From assembly GCA_963790335.1 (NCBI GenBank), contig CAWBOB010000005.1:1-64000 (forward strand): DNA of 64,000 bases. The letters run 5' to 3'. The DNA is from JAOUEA01 sp963790335. GTDB taxonomy: Bacteria; Actinomycetota; UBA4738; HRBIN12. The notes beneath the pieces were generated by a model. It made no database searches. It was not told where the DNA came from and was given only the letters and a program-made list of their open reading frames with translations. The position numbers and the translations under genes were made by a program. This document shows, piece after piece, positions 28,268 through 37,672 of this stretch. Each line of letters opens with the position of its first letter. Position 1 is the stretch's first letter.

Positions 28268-28549
28268 TCAGTGCAACGCGATCGGCCCTGGGGAGACGGA
28301 GGCCGTCGCGTTGCGCTCCGCTGGGTGCTCGACGAGCGCCACGACGCGAGAGGCCATGAACCGAGCCGTGCGCACCGGGGTGCCGCCGCGGGTGACCTCC
28401 GCCACTTCGATGATCGTGCGGCCGGTTGTGACCTCGACGCGTCTGCCCGCTCGTGTGGCCGTCACGTCGAACTTCTGCACGCCGCTGCCGACGTCGACCG
28501 TCACCTCGACCCGGTCGCCTCGCACACAACCATCGTAGCCCCCCGTCAC
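28268..28549 (-). CDS. Small beta-rich protein of the duplicated cassette, copy 2
   Basis: It reads VEVTVDVGSGVQKFDVTATRAG, then RTIIEVAEVTRGGTPVRTAR, and ends AERNATASVSPGPIALH at 28268. Alternating Val/Thr/Arg suggests a beta sheet. The GTG at 28549 gives 93 residues; GTG at 28504 matches the only start available in copy 1 and is more likely (78 residues). No known family. It is divergent from the VOC gene, with about 90-130 bases between. Confidence 0.55.
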   Translation of the reverse strand: MTGGYDGCVRGDRVEVTVDVGSGVQKFDVTATRAGRRVEVTTGRTIIEVAEVTRGGTPVRTARFMASRVVALVEHPAERNATASVSPGPIALH

Positions 28550-28636
28550 GACAGTCGGGGTCGATGCTTCCTCTGTCCGACGGGCGGTTCCTGCCTATCC
28601 TTGATAGCAAGACAGCGCTCGTTGAAGGAGGACAAG

Positions 28637-29116
28637 ATGCGGAAGCCCTTCCCATGCCTCTGGTTCGACGGCAACGCGGAAGAAGCGGCCGAGTTCTACA
28701 CGAGCCTGCTGCCCGACAGCCGCGTCGACAAGGTCTGGCGATCCCCCGCCGAGACGCCCAGCGGGCCGGCCGGCATGGTCCTGACTGTCGACTTCACGCT
28801 CAACGGCCAGCAGTTCCAGGGTCTCAACGGCGGGCCGGATTTCAGCTTCAACGAGGCGGTTTCGTTCGTTATCGAGTGCGAGGACCAGGCCGAAGTCGAC
28901 CGGCTGTGGGATGCGCTGACAGCGAACGGGGGCGAGCCGGGCCCGTGCGGATGGCTCAAGGACCGATTCGGACTCTCCTGGCAGATCGTGCCGCGCCAGC
29001 TGAACGAGCTGGTCGAGGATCCGGATCCGGAGCGTGCGCGCCGCGCCATGGAGGCGATGCTCAAGATGGGCAAGATCGATGTCGCCGAACTCCAGCGGGC
29101 GGCCGACGCACCCTAG
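28637..29116 (+). CDS. VOC-superfamily (PhnB-like) protein, intact copy
   Basis: This 159-residue cytosolic protein is a glyoxalase/bleomycin-resistance-fold protein of the PhnB-like (once called 3-demethylubiquinone methyltransferase-like) group. PCLWFDGNAEEAAEFYTSLL is the first beta-alpha-beta unit and GWLKDRFGLSWQIVPRQLNE the conserved C-terminal block. Metal ligands are incomplete compared with glyoxalase I, so the role is unknown. ATG 28637 is preceded by GAAGGAGGACAAG. Its last half is duplicated at 21311. It sits in a cassette between the small beta protein and the acidic protein. Confidence 0.85.
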   Translation: MRKPFPCLWFDGNAEEAAEFYTSLLPDSRVDKVWRSPAETPSGPAGMVLTVDFTLNGQQFQGLNGGPDFSFNEAVSFVIECEDQAEVDRLWDALTANGGEPGPCGWLKDRFGLSWQIVPRQLNELVEDPDPERARRAMEAMLKMGKIDVAELQRAADAP

Positions 29117-29208
29117 CCGAGCCTTCGGGTAGCCGTCGGAGAGATTCGATGCATTGATCTCGGTCCAAGCAGGATCAGGCTCGGGACGAGATTGTGGCGT
29201 GGGTTGGG

Positions 29209-29418
29209 CTACGCGGGGCCGCCGCCCTCCCCTGAATCGTCGCTCGAGCCGCCCTGCTGCGATTCCTCGACGGTCTGGTCCCCGCCTTGCTCGTCTTCGG
29301 GCAGACCCTCTTCGGTCGGGTCTTGGGGTCTCATCTCATGGGGGCCCGCAGGCGGAATCAGCTCCCCTCCTGATGTGTCAGGAAGCTCATCCTCAGGGGG
29401 TGGCGTTGTTTTGGTCAC
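29209..29418 (-). CDS. Acidic intrinsically disordered protein, copy 2 (69 aa)
   Basis: This is the same 69-residue disordered protein as at 21726-21935, with a few substitutions (MTKTTPPPEDELPDTSGGEL at the start, SSDDSGEGGGPA at the end). GTG 29418 lies at the homologous position. It is convergent with the VOC gene. Confidence 0.65.
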   Translation of the reverse strand: MTKTTPPPEDELPDTSGGELIPPAGPHEMRPQDPTEEGLPEDEQGGDQTVEESQQGGSSDDSGEGGGPA

Positions 29419-29578
29419 GGGCGGGCTCCTCTCGTCGGGAGCCATGGGGCTACCCTGACCGGAGACGTATCAATCCCTCGAAGTGATGAAGGCGGCTCGG
29501 TATCACCCGACTCGAGAATGCCTTACGCCTTGACCGCCTGCGATGTACTCAGTCAGGATCCCTACTGAGACCTGACAG

Positions 29579-29827
29579 CTAGGTTCGGACGACGGTAACC
29601 GTTCCTGCCGAAGGCATGATGAGGGACTCGTGCCCGTCCGTCCACCTGACCCGGTAGCTAACCGTCACCGAGCCGTGGATCACGCTCAAGACCTCTCCCT
29701 CCCGAGGCGGCGAGCCGACCTGGGGAGAATCGACCACAATCACGTCCCCTCGACGCGCCGCGGTGGCCTTCTTGGCGGTGGCCTTCTTGGCGGTGGCCTT
29801 CTTGGCGGTGGCCTTCTTGGCGGCCAT
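29579..29827 (-). CDS. DUF1918 protein with N-terminal AKKAT repeat tail
   Basis: This 82-residue protein has MAAKKATAKKATAKK, a histone-H1-like basic tail of four repeats. The tail is joined to a DUF1918 domain: RRGDVIVVDSPQVGSPPREG, then YRVRWTDGHESLIMPS. DUF1918 is a small SH3-like domain, mostly in actinobacteria, of unknown function. The tail predicts DNA or polyanion binding. ATG 29827 has GGAGG upstream. The tail's repeats are near-perfect at DNA level, so its length can vary by slippage. Confidence 0.82.
   Translation of the reverse strand: MAAKKATAKKATAKKATAKKATAARRGDVIVVDSPQVGSPPREGEVLSVIHGSVTVSYRVRWTDGHESLIMPSAGTVTVVRT
29761..29820 (+). repeat. 15-bp tandem repeat, four copies
   Basis: The unit CGGTGGCCTTCTTGG is repeated exactly four times. 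On the minus strand it encodes the pentapeptide AKKAT of the DUF1918 protein. Confidence 0.95.
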
Positions 29828-29948
29828 GGTCAGCCTCCAGACTTCGTGGACCTCCACCGTAGCGTCCGCCAGTGCCTTGGGTCCATCGGACAAGACACGC
29901 TTCTTCTGGTCCGGGGGTACCTGCCCCGTTCCGAACATGGTGGGCGAT

Positions 29949-32900
29949 CTACCAATCTGGAGAGGCGTCGTTCCCCGCGGCCGAAGAGAGCCTGACGACC
30001 CCCGTGCCGTCGGCCTGCATCTTCACGATGTCGTAGTTCGGGCTCTGGAATCGAGTGGACGAGACCACGATCTGCGAGCCATCGGGTGACCAGGAAGGCC
30101 CGCTCTCCTTGATCGCCCCCGAGAACGTCACGGCCGTGAGGTCGACCTGGTTCTGGCCGTTCGCGTGCATGGCCCAGAGGTGGTAGTCGCTGCCCGGAAG
30201 GATCGCTGTCCACGCGATCCGGGACCCATCGGGGGACGACCGAGGCGTCAGGTCGCCGCCTGCCCGCGTCGTCAGGCGGGTCGGCAAGCTGCCGTCGGCG
30301 TTCATGACCCAAGATCTCCTGGCTGCCGATCATGTCCGACGAGAACACGATCTTCGACCCATCGGGTGAGTAGGACGGACCGGTGTCCGCAGCGGCGTTG
30401 TTCGTCAGCCTGGTGCCCGAGCCACACGGCTGCGGAGCCATCGAATAGATCTCGTAGTCGGGACGGCCCAGCGCGCAACGAAAGGAAGGCGATCCGTGTG
30501 CCATCGGGAGACCAGTCCGGATCGGAATCGGCGACCGCATTGCAGGTGAGCTGCGTGAGTCCGCTGCCGTCGATGTTGACCATCCAGATCTCGAGCGCGG
30601 TGTCCACGCCCGACGCGAAGACCACGCGCGTCCCATCAGGCGAGAGCGCTGGCAGGAGGTCGGGGCCCGCGCGGCCGACGATGCGAACGACACCTGATCC
30701 ATCGGAGTTCATCACGTAGATATCCTGGCCGTCGCTGCCGGGTCGGTTCGAGCTGAACACGATCGGGGTCACCGACGACGAGGGCGTCACCGGGGTCGAT
30801 GTGGATCCGGGCGGACCGTCGCCGATCGCGTTGCGGGCGACCACGGTGAAGGTGTAGCCGACGCCGTTGGTCAGCCCACCCACGAGCGCGCTGCGAGCAT
30901 TTCCCGGCACCGTCGTGGACTGACCACCGGACGAGGTCACGATGTACGCGGTGATCGGGCTTCCGCCGGTAGGCGGCGCGGCCCAGCCCACCGTCGCGCT
31001 GGCGTTGCCCGGGGTGGCTGCGACGCCCGTCGGGGTGCCGGGAACGCCTCGCGGCGTGACGGCGATCGAGTAGGCCGAGGGAGGCCCATTGCCGACGGCG
31101 TTCGTCGCGAAGACGCGGAACCGGTACGCGACCCCATTGGTGAGACCGCTGATCAAAACGCTGGTCTCGGACCCGCCGACGGTGATCGAGAAGCCACCGA
31201 CGTTCGACGTGACGGTGTAGCCGGTGATCGGACTGCCACCCGTCGATGCCGGCGGCGTCCACGTGATCGAGGCGCTGCCGTTCCCCGCGACGGCGGTCAC
31301 TCCGGTCGGTGCACCGGGCACCCCGATCGGTGTGACGTCGACCGGACTGGAAGCGGGGCCGGTGCCCACGACGTTCCTCGCGGCGACTGTGATCGCGTAG
31401 GTGACGCCGTTCGTCAGGCCCGTGATGTTCGTGCTGGTCGTGCCGCCCGCGACCGTCTTCGTCACGGTCCCCGACGAAGAGGTGGCCGTCACGATGTAGC
31501 CGTTGATCGCGCCACCGCCGTTCGACGCGGGTGGTGTCCACGACACGGTCACGCGTGCCGGGCCGGGTGTGGCTGTCACGTTCCTCGGCGGTCCAGGCAC
31601 CGCCCTCGGCGTCACCGCATTCGACAGCACGGAGGCCGGCCCGTCGCCCGCAGCGTTGGTGGCATAGACGCGGAAGCGATACGGGGTGCCGTTCGTAAGA
31701 CCCGTGATCGTCGCGCTGAGCTGGGTGCCGACGACGGTCTGACTGAAGCCGCCGACGTTCGACGTCACGGTGTAGCTGTCGATCGGGTCGCCGCCATCGG
31801 AGATGGGAGCCAGCCACGTCACGGTCGCGCTCTGGTCGCCCGCCGTCGCGACGGGGGTGCGCGGCTCCGTTGGAGGATCGATGGCGTGCGGAGTCACCGA
31901 GTTCGACGGGGCTGACGCCTGGCTATCGCCGACGGCATTCGTCGCAACGACGGTGAACGTGTACGGGGTACCGTTGGTCAAGCTGGGCACGACCGCCTGC
32001 GTCACCCCCGGACCGACACTGACACTGATGCCATCGGGTTCCGAGGTGATCGTGTAGCCCGTGATGGGGCTGCCGCCGTCGGAGCTGGGAGGCGTCCAGG
32101 TGACCGTGGCCTCGCTGTCGCCGGCGGTCGCCTGCACGTTCGTCGGAGCATCTGGCTCGTCGGAGGCTGCCACCCAGATCACGTCGACCGGAGCGTGCCG
32201 GTCGGTCGTCGTGCCGTCCCCCAACTGTCCATACGAGTTGGCTCCCCAGCACTTGACCGACCACGCGGTCACGATCACGCATGTGTGATTCCCGCCCGCC
32301 TCGATGCTCTGGAGTTGACCGGGCAAACCGAGCACCGGGACCGGCTCGCTCCGCATCGCGATGGTTCCGTCACCGAGCTGGCCCGACCCGTTGCTTCCCC
32401 AACATCTGGCACCACCACCTGTGAGCGCACAGGTGTGGCCGGATCCCCCCCCTCGGTTCATCCCGCCGGTGATGTCGTCGGCGTCAGTGAGGCCGGACAC
32501 GGGAACCGCGCCGGCTTGGTTTACGACTTGGCCGTTGCCGAGCTCTCCGAACTCGCCGTGTCCCCAACATGAGACCCCACCACCAATAGCGAGAGCGCAC
32601 GACTGGTACGTGCCCGAAGCGATCGCGCGTGTGTCACTCGCAAGGCCGACCACATCGACGGGTGTCGCGATGCTGAACTCCATCGATCCGCCGTCGCCAG
32701 CCTGGCCGCGCTGATCGGAGCCCCAGCACTTCACCTCACTCCCAACGCGGGCGCATGAGTGGTAGCCCCCGATCGCGATCTCGTTGACGCCTCCCGACAT
32801 GCCGACGACCTGCGCCGGAGGAGCGGACGAGGACGTCGACCCGTTGCCCGTCTGGCCTGAGAGGTTGTATCCCCAGCACCACACCGAACCGGTGCCGGTA

Positions 32901-34342
32901 AGAACACATGTGTGAGCGCCACCCGTATCGATGGTGACGACATCGCTCGGGATCCCTGGAACGAGCGTTGGCCCTTGGAACGGGGATCCTCCGCCGGAGC
33001 CGAGCTGGGCATTCTGGTTCGTTCCCCAGCACCATGCCGCGCCACTGCCCGTCACGGCACACGAGTGCTCCCCTCCGGCCGAGATGCTGACGATGTCGCC
33101 GGGGATGCCGGACACCTGGGTGGGCACCTGTCTGTGCGCCGTCGTCCCGTCACCGAGTTGACCGTTGCTGTTGTTGCCCCAGCACCAGACCCCGCCGTCG
33201 CTGGTCAGCGCACACGTGTGCTCGCTTCCCGTCGCTAGTTGCACGATGGCTCGTCCGGTGGTCGAGGTCGCGAGGACGTCGAGCGTCGGGTCGTTCGGGC
33301 CGATGTCGTAGTTGTCCGTCGTGGAGCCCATCGAACTCCACGCCCACGCGAGGAACCCGACCACCCCGGCGTCGAACTGCGCATCGATCTTCGCGGCGAA
33401 GGCGTCGGCTCGAGCCTGCAGCGTTCCGCCGACCTCGTCAGGATCGATGCCCGCCTCACCGACGAACAATGGCTTGTCGATCGCAGCGCACTGGTCGAGC
33501 CGCACCTGCAGTCCGTTGAACTGGTCTCCGGGGATACCGACGCTCGGTGACCCGTAGTCGTGGTACTCGCAGAGATCGATCTCGGGGATGTCGTGCACGG
33601 ACTGGTACTGCGCGCCCTGCGCCCCGCACTGTCCGTTTCCGATCGTGCCGAGACTGACGAGATGGTTGGCGTCGATCGACTTCACGAGGCCACCCACGTC
33701 TTGCGCCCAGTTGCGCAGGATGTCGGCGGGTTCGTTCCCCGGCGGGCATGCCTGCTGGACACCGCCGATGACCTCGTTGACCTCCGCCTCGTTGATCAGC
33801 TGCCAGAACGCGACGTTCGGGTCGTCCTTGTATCGGGTAACGACCTCAGATACCCAGTCCCGGTACGGGACGGTCGCGTCGGGCAGGACCTCGGTCTCGT
33901 ATCCACCCTCGTACCACGCTCGATCCTTGAAGGGGTTGGCACCGGTGGAGCCGCACTCCCCCCACTGATCCGTGAGCGTGACGATCACCCGGATCCCGTG
34001 TTGCCCCGCGATCTGCAAGGTCCGATCGAATCGCGTCCAATCGCGCACACCAGCGGGCGTGGTGGCAAGGGGCTGGAAGAACCATGCCCTGATGACGTTC
34101 ACGCCTGGGCCCATGTCGATGAGCGCTTGCGCGAACTCGGTATCGCTGTACTCGAACCAACACCAGCCATCGCTGTTGGCGTTGTAAACATTCAGGCCGG
34201 TGAAGCGGAAGGGTTCGCCATCGAGGGTGAGCTGCGTCCCCTGCGCTTCGATGAACCCAGGAGCAGCCCGGACGGCGGTCGTGGGGACGACGAGGGATGC
34301 TGCGACGAGCGCAACGAGCGTCATCATGCGCCAGGCCCGCAC
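29949..34342 (-). CDS. Giant secreted GH5-RCC1-FN3-PD40 protein (frameshifts near 30480 and 30309)
   Basis: The restored length is about 1460 residues. A signal peptide (cleavage near AVRAAP) precedes a GH5-type glycoside hydrolase at 29-365, with acid/base E185 in FWQLINEAEV and nucleophile E296 in PLFVGEAGID, closest in layout to mannan- or cellulose-cutting enzymes. Seven RCC1 repeats fill about 367-728, five fibronectin III domains 730-1184, and a PD40 propeller the C-terminus (DIYVMNSDGSG, DSDPDWSPDGTRIAF). Two breaks occur in the last domain; at 30309 an extra G in GGG explains the shift. Extracellular polysaccharide attack with several binding modules is inferred. Confidence 0.82.
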
Positions 34343-34535
34343 CGTCTCTCCCTCCCACCAGGCGCGATGCGGGGGGCCACGCGCGTCGCGCTGAGGCTAA
34401 CCCGAAGTTGTCGAACCGGTCAACGTGATCCCGGGTGCGCCGGTCACTCTCGAGTGGCGCAGGCGGTGAGATGCTCACCCTGATCCGATGCTCCCCCGCG
34501 ACTGCAGCCTCAACTCCGGAAACCCATGCGACCGC

Positions 34536-35888
34536 TCAGCAACGGAAGACTCGCCTGGCGATGGCAGCGCTGTGGTCCGCGTCACGGCCGAACTTGACGA
34601 TGACTCGGCACCAGCGGGCTGAAGGTCTGACGAATGAGGCCCGATAGCGGCTCCTTGAGTTCAGCGTCGGGGACCGCCCGGCCACCGTCACATATCGCCC
34701 TCGACGTAGCCGAGAGAGGGTCACTGCCACGGTCCTTCCCGGGTGGCGTGGAAGAAGTGCACCGGCGATGCGAACCTTGTGAACGCGCAGGTGTACCGTC
34801 ACCTTCAGGCTGGATGGCGTGCAGCCATCGGGGCCGCTCCCAGCGGAGAGTGGACAGGCATCCTCAGCATCAGCAGCACCATCGTTGTCGTCATCCGAGT
34901 CGCATGCGTCCCCTTGTCCATCCAGGTCGTTATCCGCTTGACTGGGGTTGGCCATGGTGGGGCAGTTGTCTCCATCGTCAGGAACTTGATCCGAGTCGGT
35001 ATCGATGACGGGGCCCCAGTCTGGATAGGCACCTGCAGGCAGGCCGGGGATGACAGCCTGGTCGGTGCCGTCGCCGTCCATGATCCACACCGCACCCTCG
35101 CGAACATACGTGATCCTCGAACCGCCCGGTGACCAGGAAGGATCACTCTCGATTGCTCCTGCGCCTGTTAACGGTGTCTCCATAGAGCCATCGGCGTTCA
35201 TCACCCAGATGTCTCCTGCACGTTCGAACGCGATCTTCAAGCCATCCGGTGACCACAAGGGGTGTGTGTTGTCCACCGCCGTATCCGTTAGACGTCCGCC
35301 TCCGGGGCCGTTGCTGTGGCCACTGAACTGGAATGACTTGGAGACGGCGAGCTTCGACCCGTCCGGGGAGTAGGCCGGATAATATTCGTCGTCGTTGTTC
35401 GTGCTGGTCAGATTGACTCTTCCCGTGCCGTCCAAGCTGATTCGGCATATGTCCCCGCCTCCGTACCCCAATGCCTGGCCGGAACATCGGTAGACGATCT
35501 GCGCGCCATCGGGCGTCCAACCCGGTTGTTCGGCATGTTCCTGGTACAGGTCAGCGAGTCGCACGACATCCGAGCCATCTGCATGCACGACGAACACGTC
35601 CCAGTCGCCACCGTCCAGTCTCGAATACGCGACCCGCGAGCCGGTCGGCGACCAAGATGGATCTCGGTGCGTAAATCCTGCACCCGCGGGAACGATCGTG
35701 GTAAGCCCAGTTCCTCCGTCATCCACTGTCTGGATCCCGCCGTTGACCAGGGCAATCATGCCATTCGCGCCCGGATAGGTCGCGTTGGCCGGAGCACCAA
35801 CGAGCGCGCCCACGAGAGCGAGCGAAACTACGGCAGCAACCTTGCGACGTCCGTTGACACTGTCCACCCTGACGTCATCGACCCGCAC
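34536..35888 (-). CDS. Secreted PD40 propeller with thrombospondin-3 calcium repeats
   Basis: GTG 35888 (AAGGAA upstream) gives about 450 residues. A signal peptide (VAAVVSLALVGALVGAP, then ANAT) leads to a PD40 propeller of about six blades (DPSWSPTGSRVAYSRLDGG, LWSPDGLKIAFERAG). Thrombospondin type 3 calcium-binding repeats follow (DTDSDQVPDDGDNCP, DNDLDGQGDACDSDDD). The last 90 residues form a basic beta domain (RHPGRTVAVTLSRLRRGRYV). No sorting motif is visible, so retention at the surface is uncertain. The frame is intact. It is divergent from the nuclease-like gene. Confidence 0.82.
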   Translation of the reverse strand: MRVDDVRVDSVNGRRKVAAVVSLALVGALVGAPANATYPGANGMIALVNGGIQTVDDGGTGLTTIVPAGAGFTHRDPSWSPTGSRVAYSRLDGGDWDVFVVHADGSDVVRLADLYQEHAEQPGWTPDGAQIVYRCSGQALGYGGGDICRISLDGTGRVNLTSTNNDDEYYPAYSPDGSKLAVSKSFQFSGHSNGPGGGRLTDTAVDNTHPLWSPDGLKIAFERAGDIWVMNADGSMETPLTGAGAIESDPSWSPGGSRITYVREGAVWIMDGDGTDQAVIPGLPAGAYPDWGPVIDTDSDQVPDDGDNCPTMANPSQADNDLDGQGDACDSDDDNDGAADAEDACPLSAGSGPDGCTPSSLKVTVHLRVHKVRIAGALLPRHPGRTVAVTLSRLRRGRYVTVAGRSPTLNSRSRYRASFVRPSARWCRVIVKFGRDADHSAAIARRVFRC

Positions 35889-36044
35889 GGGAGAGTTCCT
35901 TAGAAGCGGAACCGCTGACATCCGACCCAAGCCCGGGCGACCAACTGTCACTCCCGGTCGTCTCATGACAACCGGACCTGGCGAGAATCGCCTTGGCCTG
36001 TCCCCCAATCGTTGTCGCGACACCGCACGGATACGATGCAGGTC

Positions 36045-36743
36045 ATGAGCCACCTTGAGGATCTACGGAAGCGCGTGCGTGACTGGTGGCCGCTCGCAAG
36101 AGTAGCCCGCGAAGACTTCCTTCCATTCGAGTGTCCCGAGATCTCGACGCACATCACCGAGCTCGACGCGAGGAGCTTCATCAAGGGGCTCGACGCCAAG
36201 CCCCCAGTCTTCAGGATCGACGATGGCTACAAGCTGTATTCGCCCCTGTTGCCGCGACTCGCCAATGGTCAGGAGAAGCAGTTCAACCTGATGGAACGGC
36301 AGGGTCAGCGCCGCGTCACCATCCGGGACGAGACGATCGTGCACTACGGCGTCGCCACCGAACTGATCTGGGAATGGGGGTGGCCGACCAGGCAGGTGGA
36401 GAGCGAACCCCGGCTTGGGAGCGTAACCGATGGGTCACTGGATCTAGTGTTATTTCGACAGAACGAGGACGGACGGGAAGCGTTCATCGCTGTCGAGGCG
36501 AAGGGCGACGCGACGAAGCTCGCGCGACTCGTGGCTGGTATGAACTCTTGTCAAGGAACGCCATCACCTGGACACCCGCCGACAGACCACAAGAAATGCG
36601 AGGGCCTCCAGCTCATCACACCCGAATGGTTCTGGGGGGTCGCCGCGGGTCCAACCCGCCAGCTCTATCGAGTCACCTACACCGACGAAGGCGTGCGCCT
36701 CGAGCCGCTCGCGAGGGACGAAGTCTTGGAGCACTCTCCGTGA
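36045..36743 (+). CDS. Possible PD-(D/E)XK-fold nuclease-like protein (232 aa)
   Basis: This soluble protein is of unknown family. TDGSLDLVLFRQ followed about ten residues later by AFIAVEAKGDATKL reproduces the core D...(E)xK strand pair of PD-(D/E)XK nucleases: the Asp in LDL, and Glu and Lys in VEAK. These suggest metal-dependent DNA or RNA cleavage. A second half with EGLQLITPEWFWGVAAGPT could bind substrate. ATG 36045 (or 36036) lacks a strong ribosome site. Its neighbours are a small unknown gene, a toxin-antitoxin pair and RecQ, which fits a defence or DNA-repair setting. The assignment rests on the motif only. Confidence 0.55.
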   Translation: MSHLEDLRKRVRDWWPLARVAREDFLPFECPEISTHITELDARSFIKGLDAKPPVFRIDDGYKLYSPLLPRLANGQEKQFNLMERQGQRRVTIRDETIVHYGVATELIWEWGWPTRQVESEPRLGSVTDGSLDLVLFRQNEDGREAFIAVEAKGDATKLARLVAGMNSCQGTPSPGHPPTDHKKCEGLQLITPEWFWGVAAGPTRQLYRVTYTDEGVRLEPLARDEVLEHSP

Positions 36744-36763
36744 GCGACTGGCTCCGACTCCCG

Positions 36764-36946
36764 CTAGTCCGACTCGTCGGCGGCGTCGCGCGCCGCATCC
36801 GTCGCCCTGGACTTGGCGAGCACGGCTCGCCACTCGTCCACCTGGTCGGAGGGCACCATCGCCACGAGATCGCCGAACGTGAGGTACGCGGTCCTGCCGT
36901 TGGTCTGACGTTCGCGGAGCAGCTCGATCAGTTGATCCTCGGTCAT
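36764..36946 (-). CDS. Small helical hypothetical protein (60 aa)
   Basis: MTEDQLIELLRERQTNGRTA begins an acidic protein with a short helix, a beta stretch AYLTFGDLVAMVPSD and a second helix. I do not recognise it. The start is well supported by AGAGGAGGAC five bases upstream of the ATG. It is convergent with the nuclease-like gene (20-base gap) and divergent from the toxin-antitoxin pair. Confidence 0.65.
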   Translation of the reverse strand: MTEDQLIELLRERQTNGRTAYLTFGDLVAMVPSDQVDEWRAVLAKSRATDAARDAADESD

Positions 36947-37005
36947 CGGAGTCCTCCTCTTGCGACGCGAACGGACGCGTCGGCACCTCCATCCTTCTGC
37001 CTGAT

Positions 37006-37019
37006 GTGACGAACGTCAC
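37006..37019. promoter_or_regulatory. Palindrome upstream of the toxin-antitoxin operator
   Basis: GTGACG-AA-CGTCAC is a perfect six-base inverted repeat with a two-base centre. It lies between the divergent small gene and the antitoxin, 36 bases before the antitoxin start. It could be an activator or repressor site for either gene. Confidence 0.45.
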
Positions 37020-37032
37020 GGTTGTAGGCGCG

Positions 37033-37054
37033 GCCATATGCTATCTCATATGGC
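37033..37054. promoter_or_regulatory. Antitoxin operator: GCCATATG-N6-CATATGGC
   Basis: This perfect eight-base inverted repeat with a six-base spacer ends at the base before the antitoxin ATG (37055). TATGCT or TATCTC inside it can act as -10, so a bound dimer would block RNA polymerase. This is the arrangement of self-repressing RHH antitoxins. The mRNA may have almost no leader. Confidence 0.75.
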
Positions 37055-37312
37055 ATGATGAGGGACATGGCTCGCAGGCAGGTGCTGGTACAGCTCGACG
37101 ACGCGCAGGTCGCTGCCCTCGACCGTCTCGCGATCGCATCCGACGACAGCCGCAGCGAGCTGATCCGCCGAGCGATCGACCGCTACGTCGAGGCCGTCGG
37201 GGAAGCGGTAGCCGACATCCGATACGCCGAGGCATACGAGCGCGTTCCTGAAGACCTCGAGGAGTTCGCCGGCCTGCGGACGGTCTCCGCCGAGGCCTGG
37301 CCCGATCGCTGA
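37055..37312 (+). CDS. Ribbon-helix-helix antitoxin
   Basis: This 85-residue antitoxin has an N-terminal RHH DNA-binding domain (RRQVLVQLDDAQVAALDRLA, then SRSELIRRAIDRYVE) and an acidic C-terminal tail (YERVPEDLEEFAGL) that should wrap the toxin. It forms a dimer on DNA and, with toxin, represses its own promoter. ATG 37055 directly follows the operator; ATG 37070 is another start. It precedes the PemK-type toxin by three bases. Confidence 0.88.
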   Translation: MMRDMARRQVLVQLDDAQVAALDRLAIASDDSRSELIRRAIDRYVEAVGEAVADIRYAEAYERVPEDLEEFAGLRTVSAEAWPDR

Positions 37313-37315
37313 GCC

Positions 37316-37636
37316 ATGCGACGTGGCGACATCTTCATCGCCCGCCTGCCCGAGCCGGTCGGGTCGCGGCCGGTGCTCATCGTCACCCGCACCCCCGCGA
37401 TAGCCGTTCGAAACGCCGTCACCGTCGCTCCCGTGACCAGAACGGTCCGCGACATCGCGTCGGAGGTGCCGCTCGACCGCGCTCACGGCCTCAAGGCTCG
37501 CTCGGTGGCCAACTGCGACTCGCTGCAGACCATCCCGAAGCACGCGATCCGCCGTCGTCCGATCGGCCACCTCACGACGGACGAGCTTCCCGTGCTCGAC
37601 CGGGCGCTCCGGTTCGCCTTGGGCATCCGCATCTGA
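37316..37636 (+). CDS. PemK/MazF-family endoribonuclease toxin
   Basis: This 106-residue toxin cleaves RNA in the cytosol. MRRGDIFIARLPEPVGSRPV is the signature first strand-loop with the conserved Arg-Gly-Asp, and VAPVTRTVRDIASEVPLD carries the catalytic Arg-Thr region. SVANCDSLQTIPK is the conserved third block. All key positions are present, so it is likely active and held by the RHH protein three bases upstream. The pair may stabilise this accessory region or respond to phage. Confidence 0.9.
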   Translation: MRRGDIFIARLPEPVGSRPVLIVTRTPAIAVRNAVTVAPVTRTVRDIASEVPLDRAHGLKARSVANCDSLQTIPKHAIRRRPIGHLTTDELPVLDRALRFALGIRI

Positions 37637-37672
37637 GCTCGGGAAGTCGGTCGGGCTCGGTACCGTGCGTGC

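Noticed and set aside
16256..36000. Insertion sequence or transposon explaining the fragments
   Set aside because: No transposase frame, terminal inverted repeats or target duplications were seen; only the cassette copies and a 36-base repeat remain as traces.
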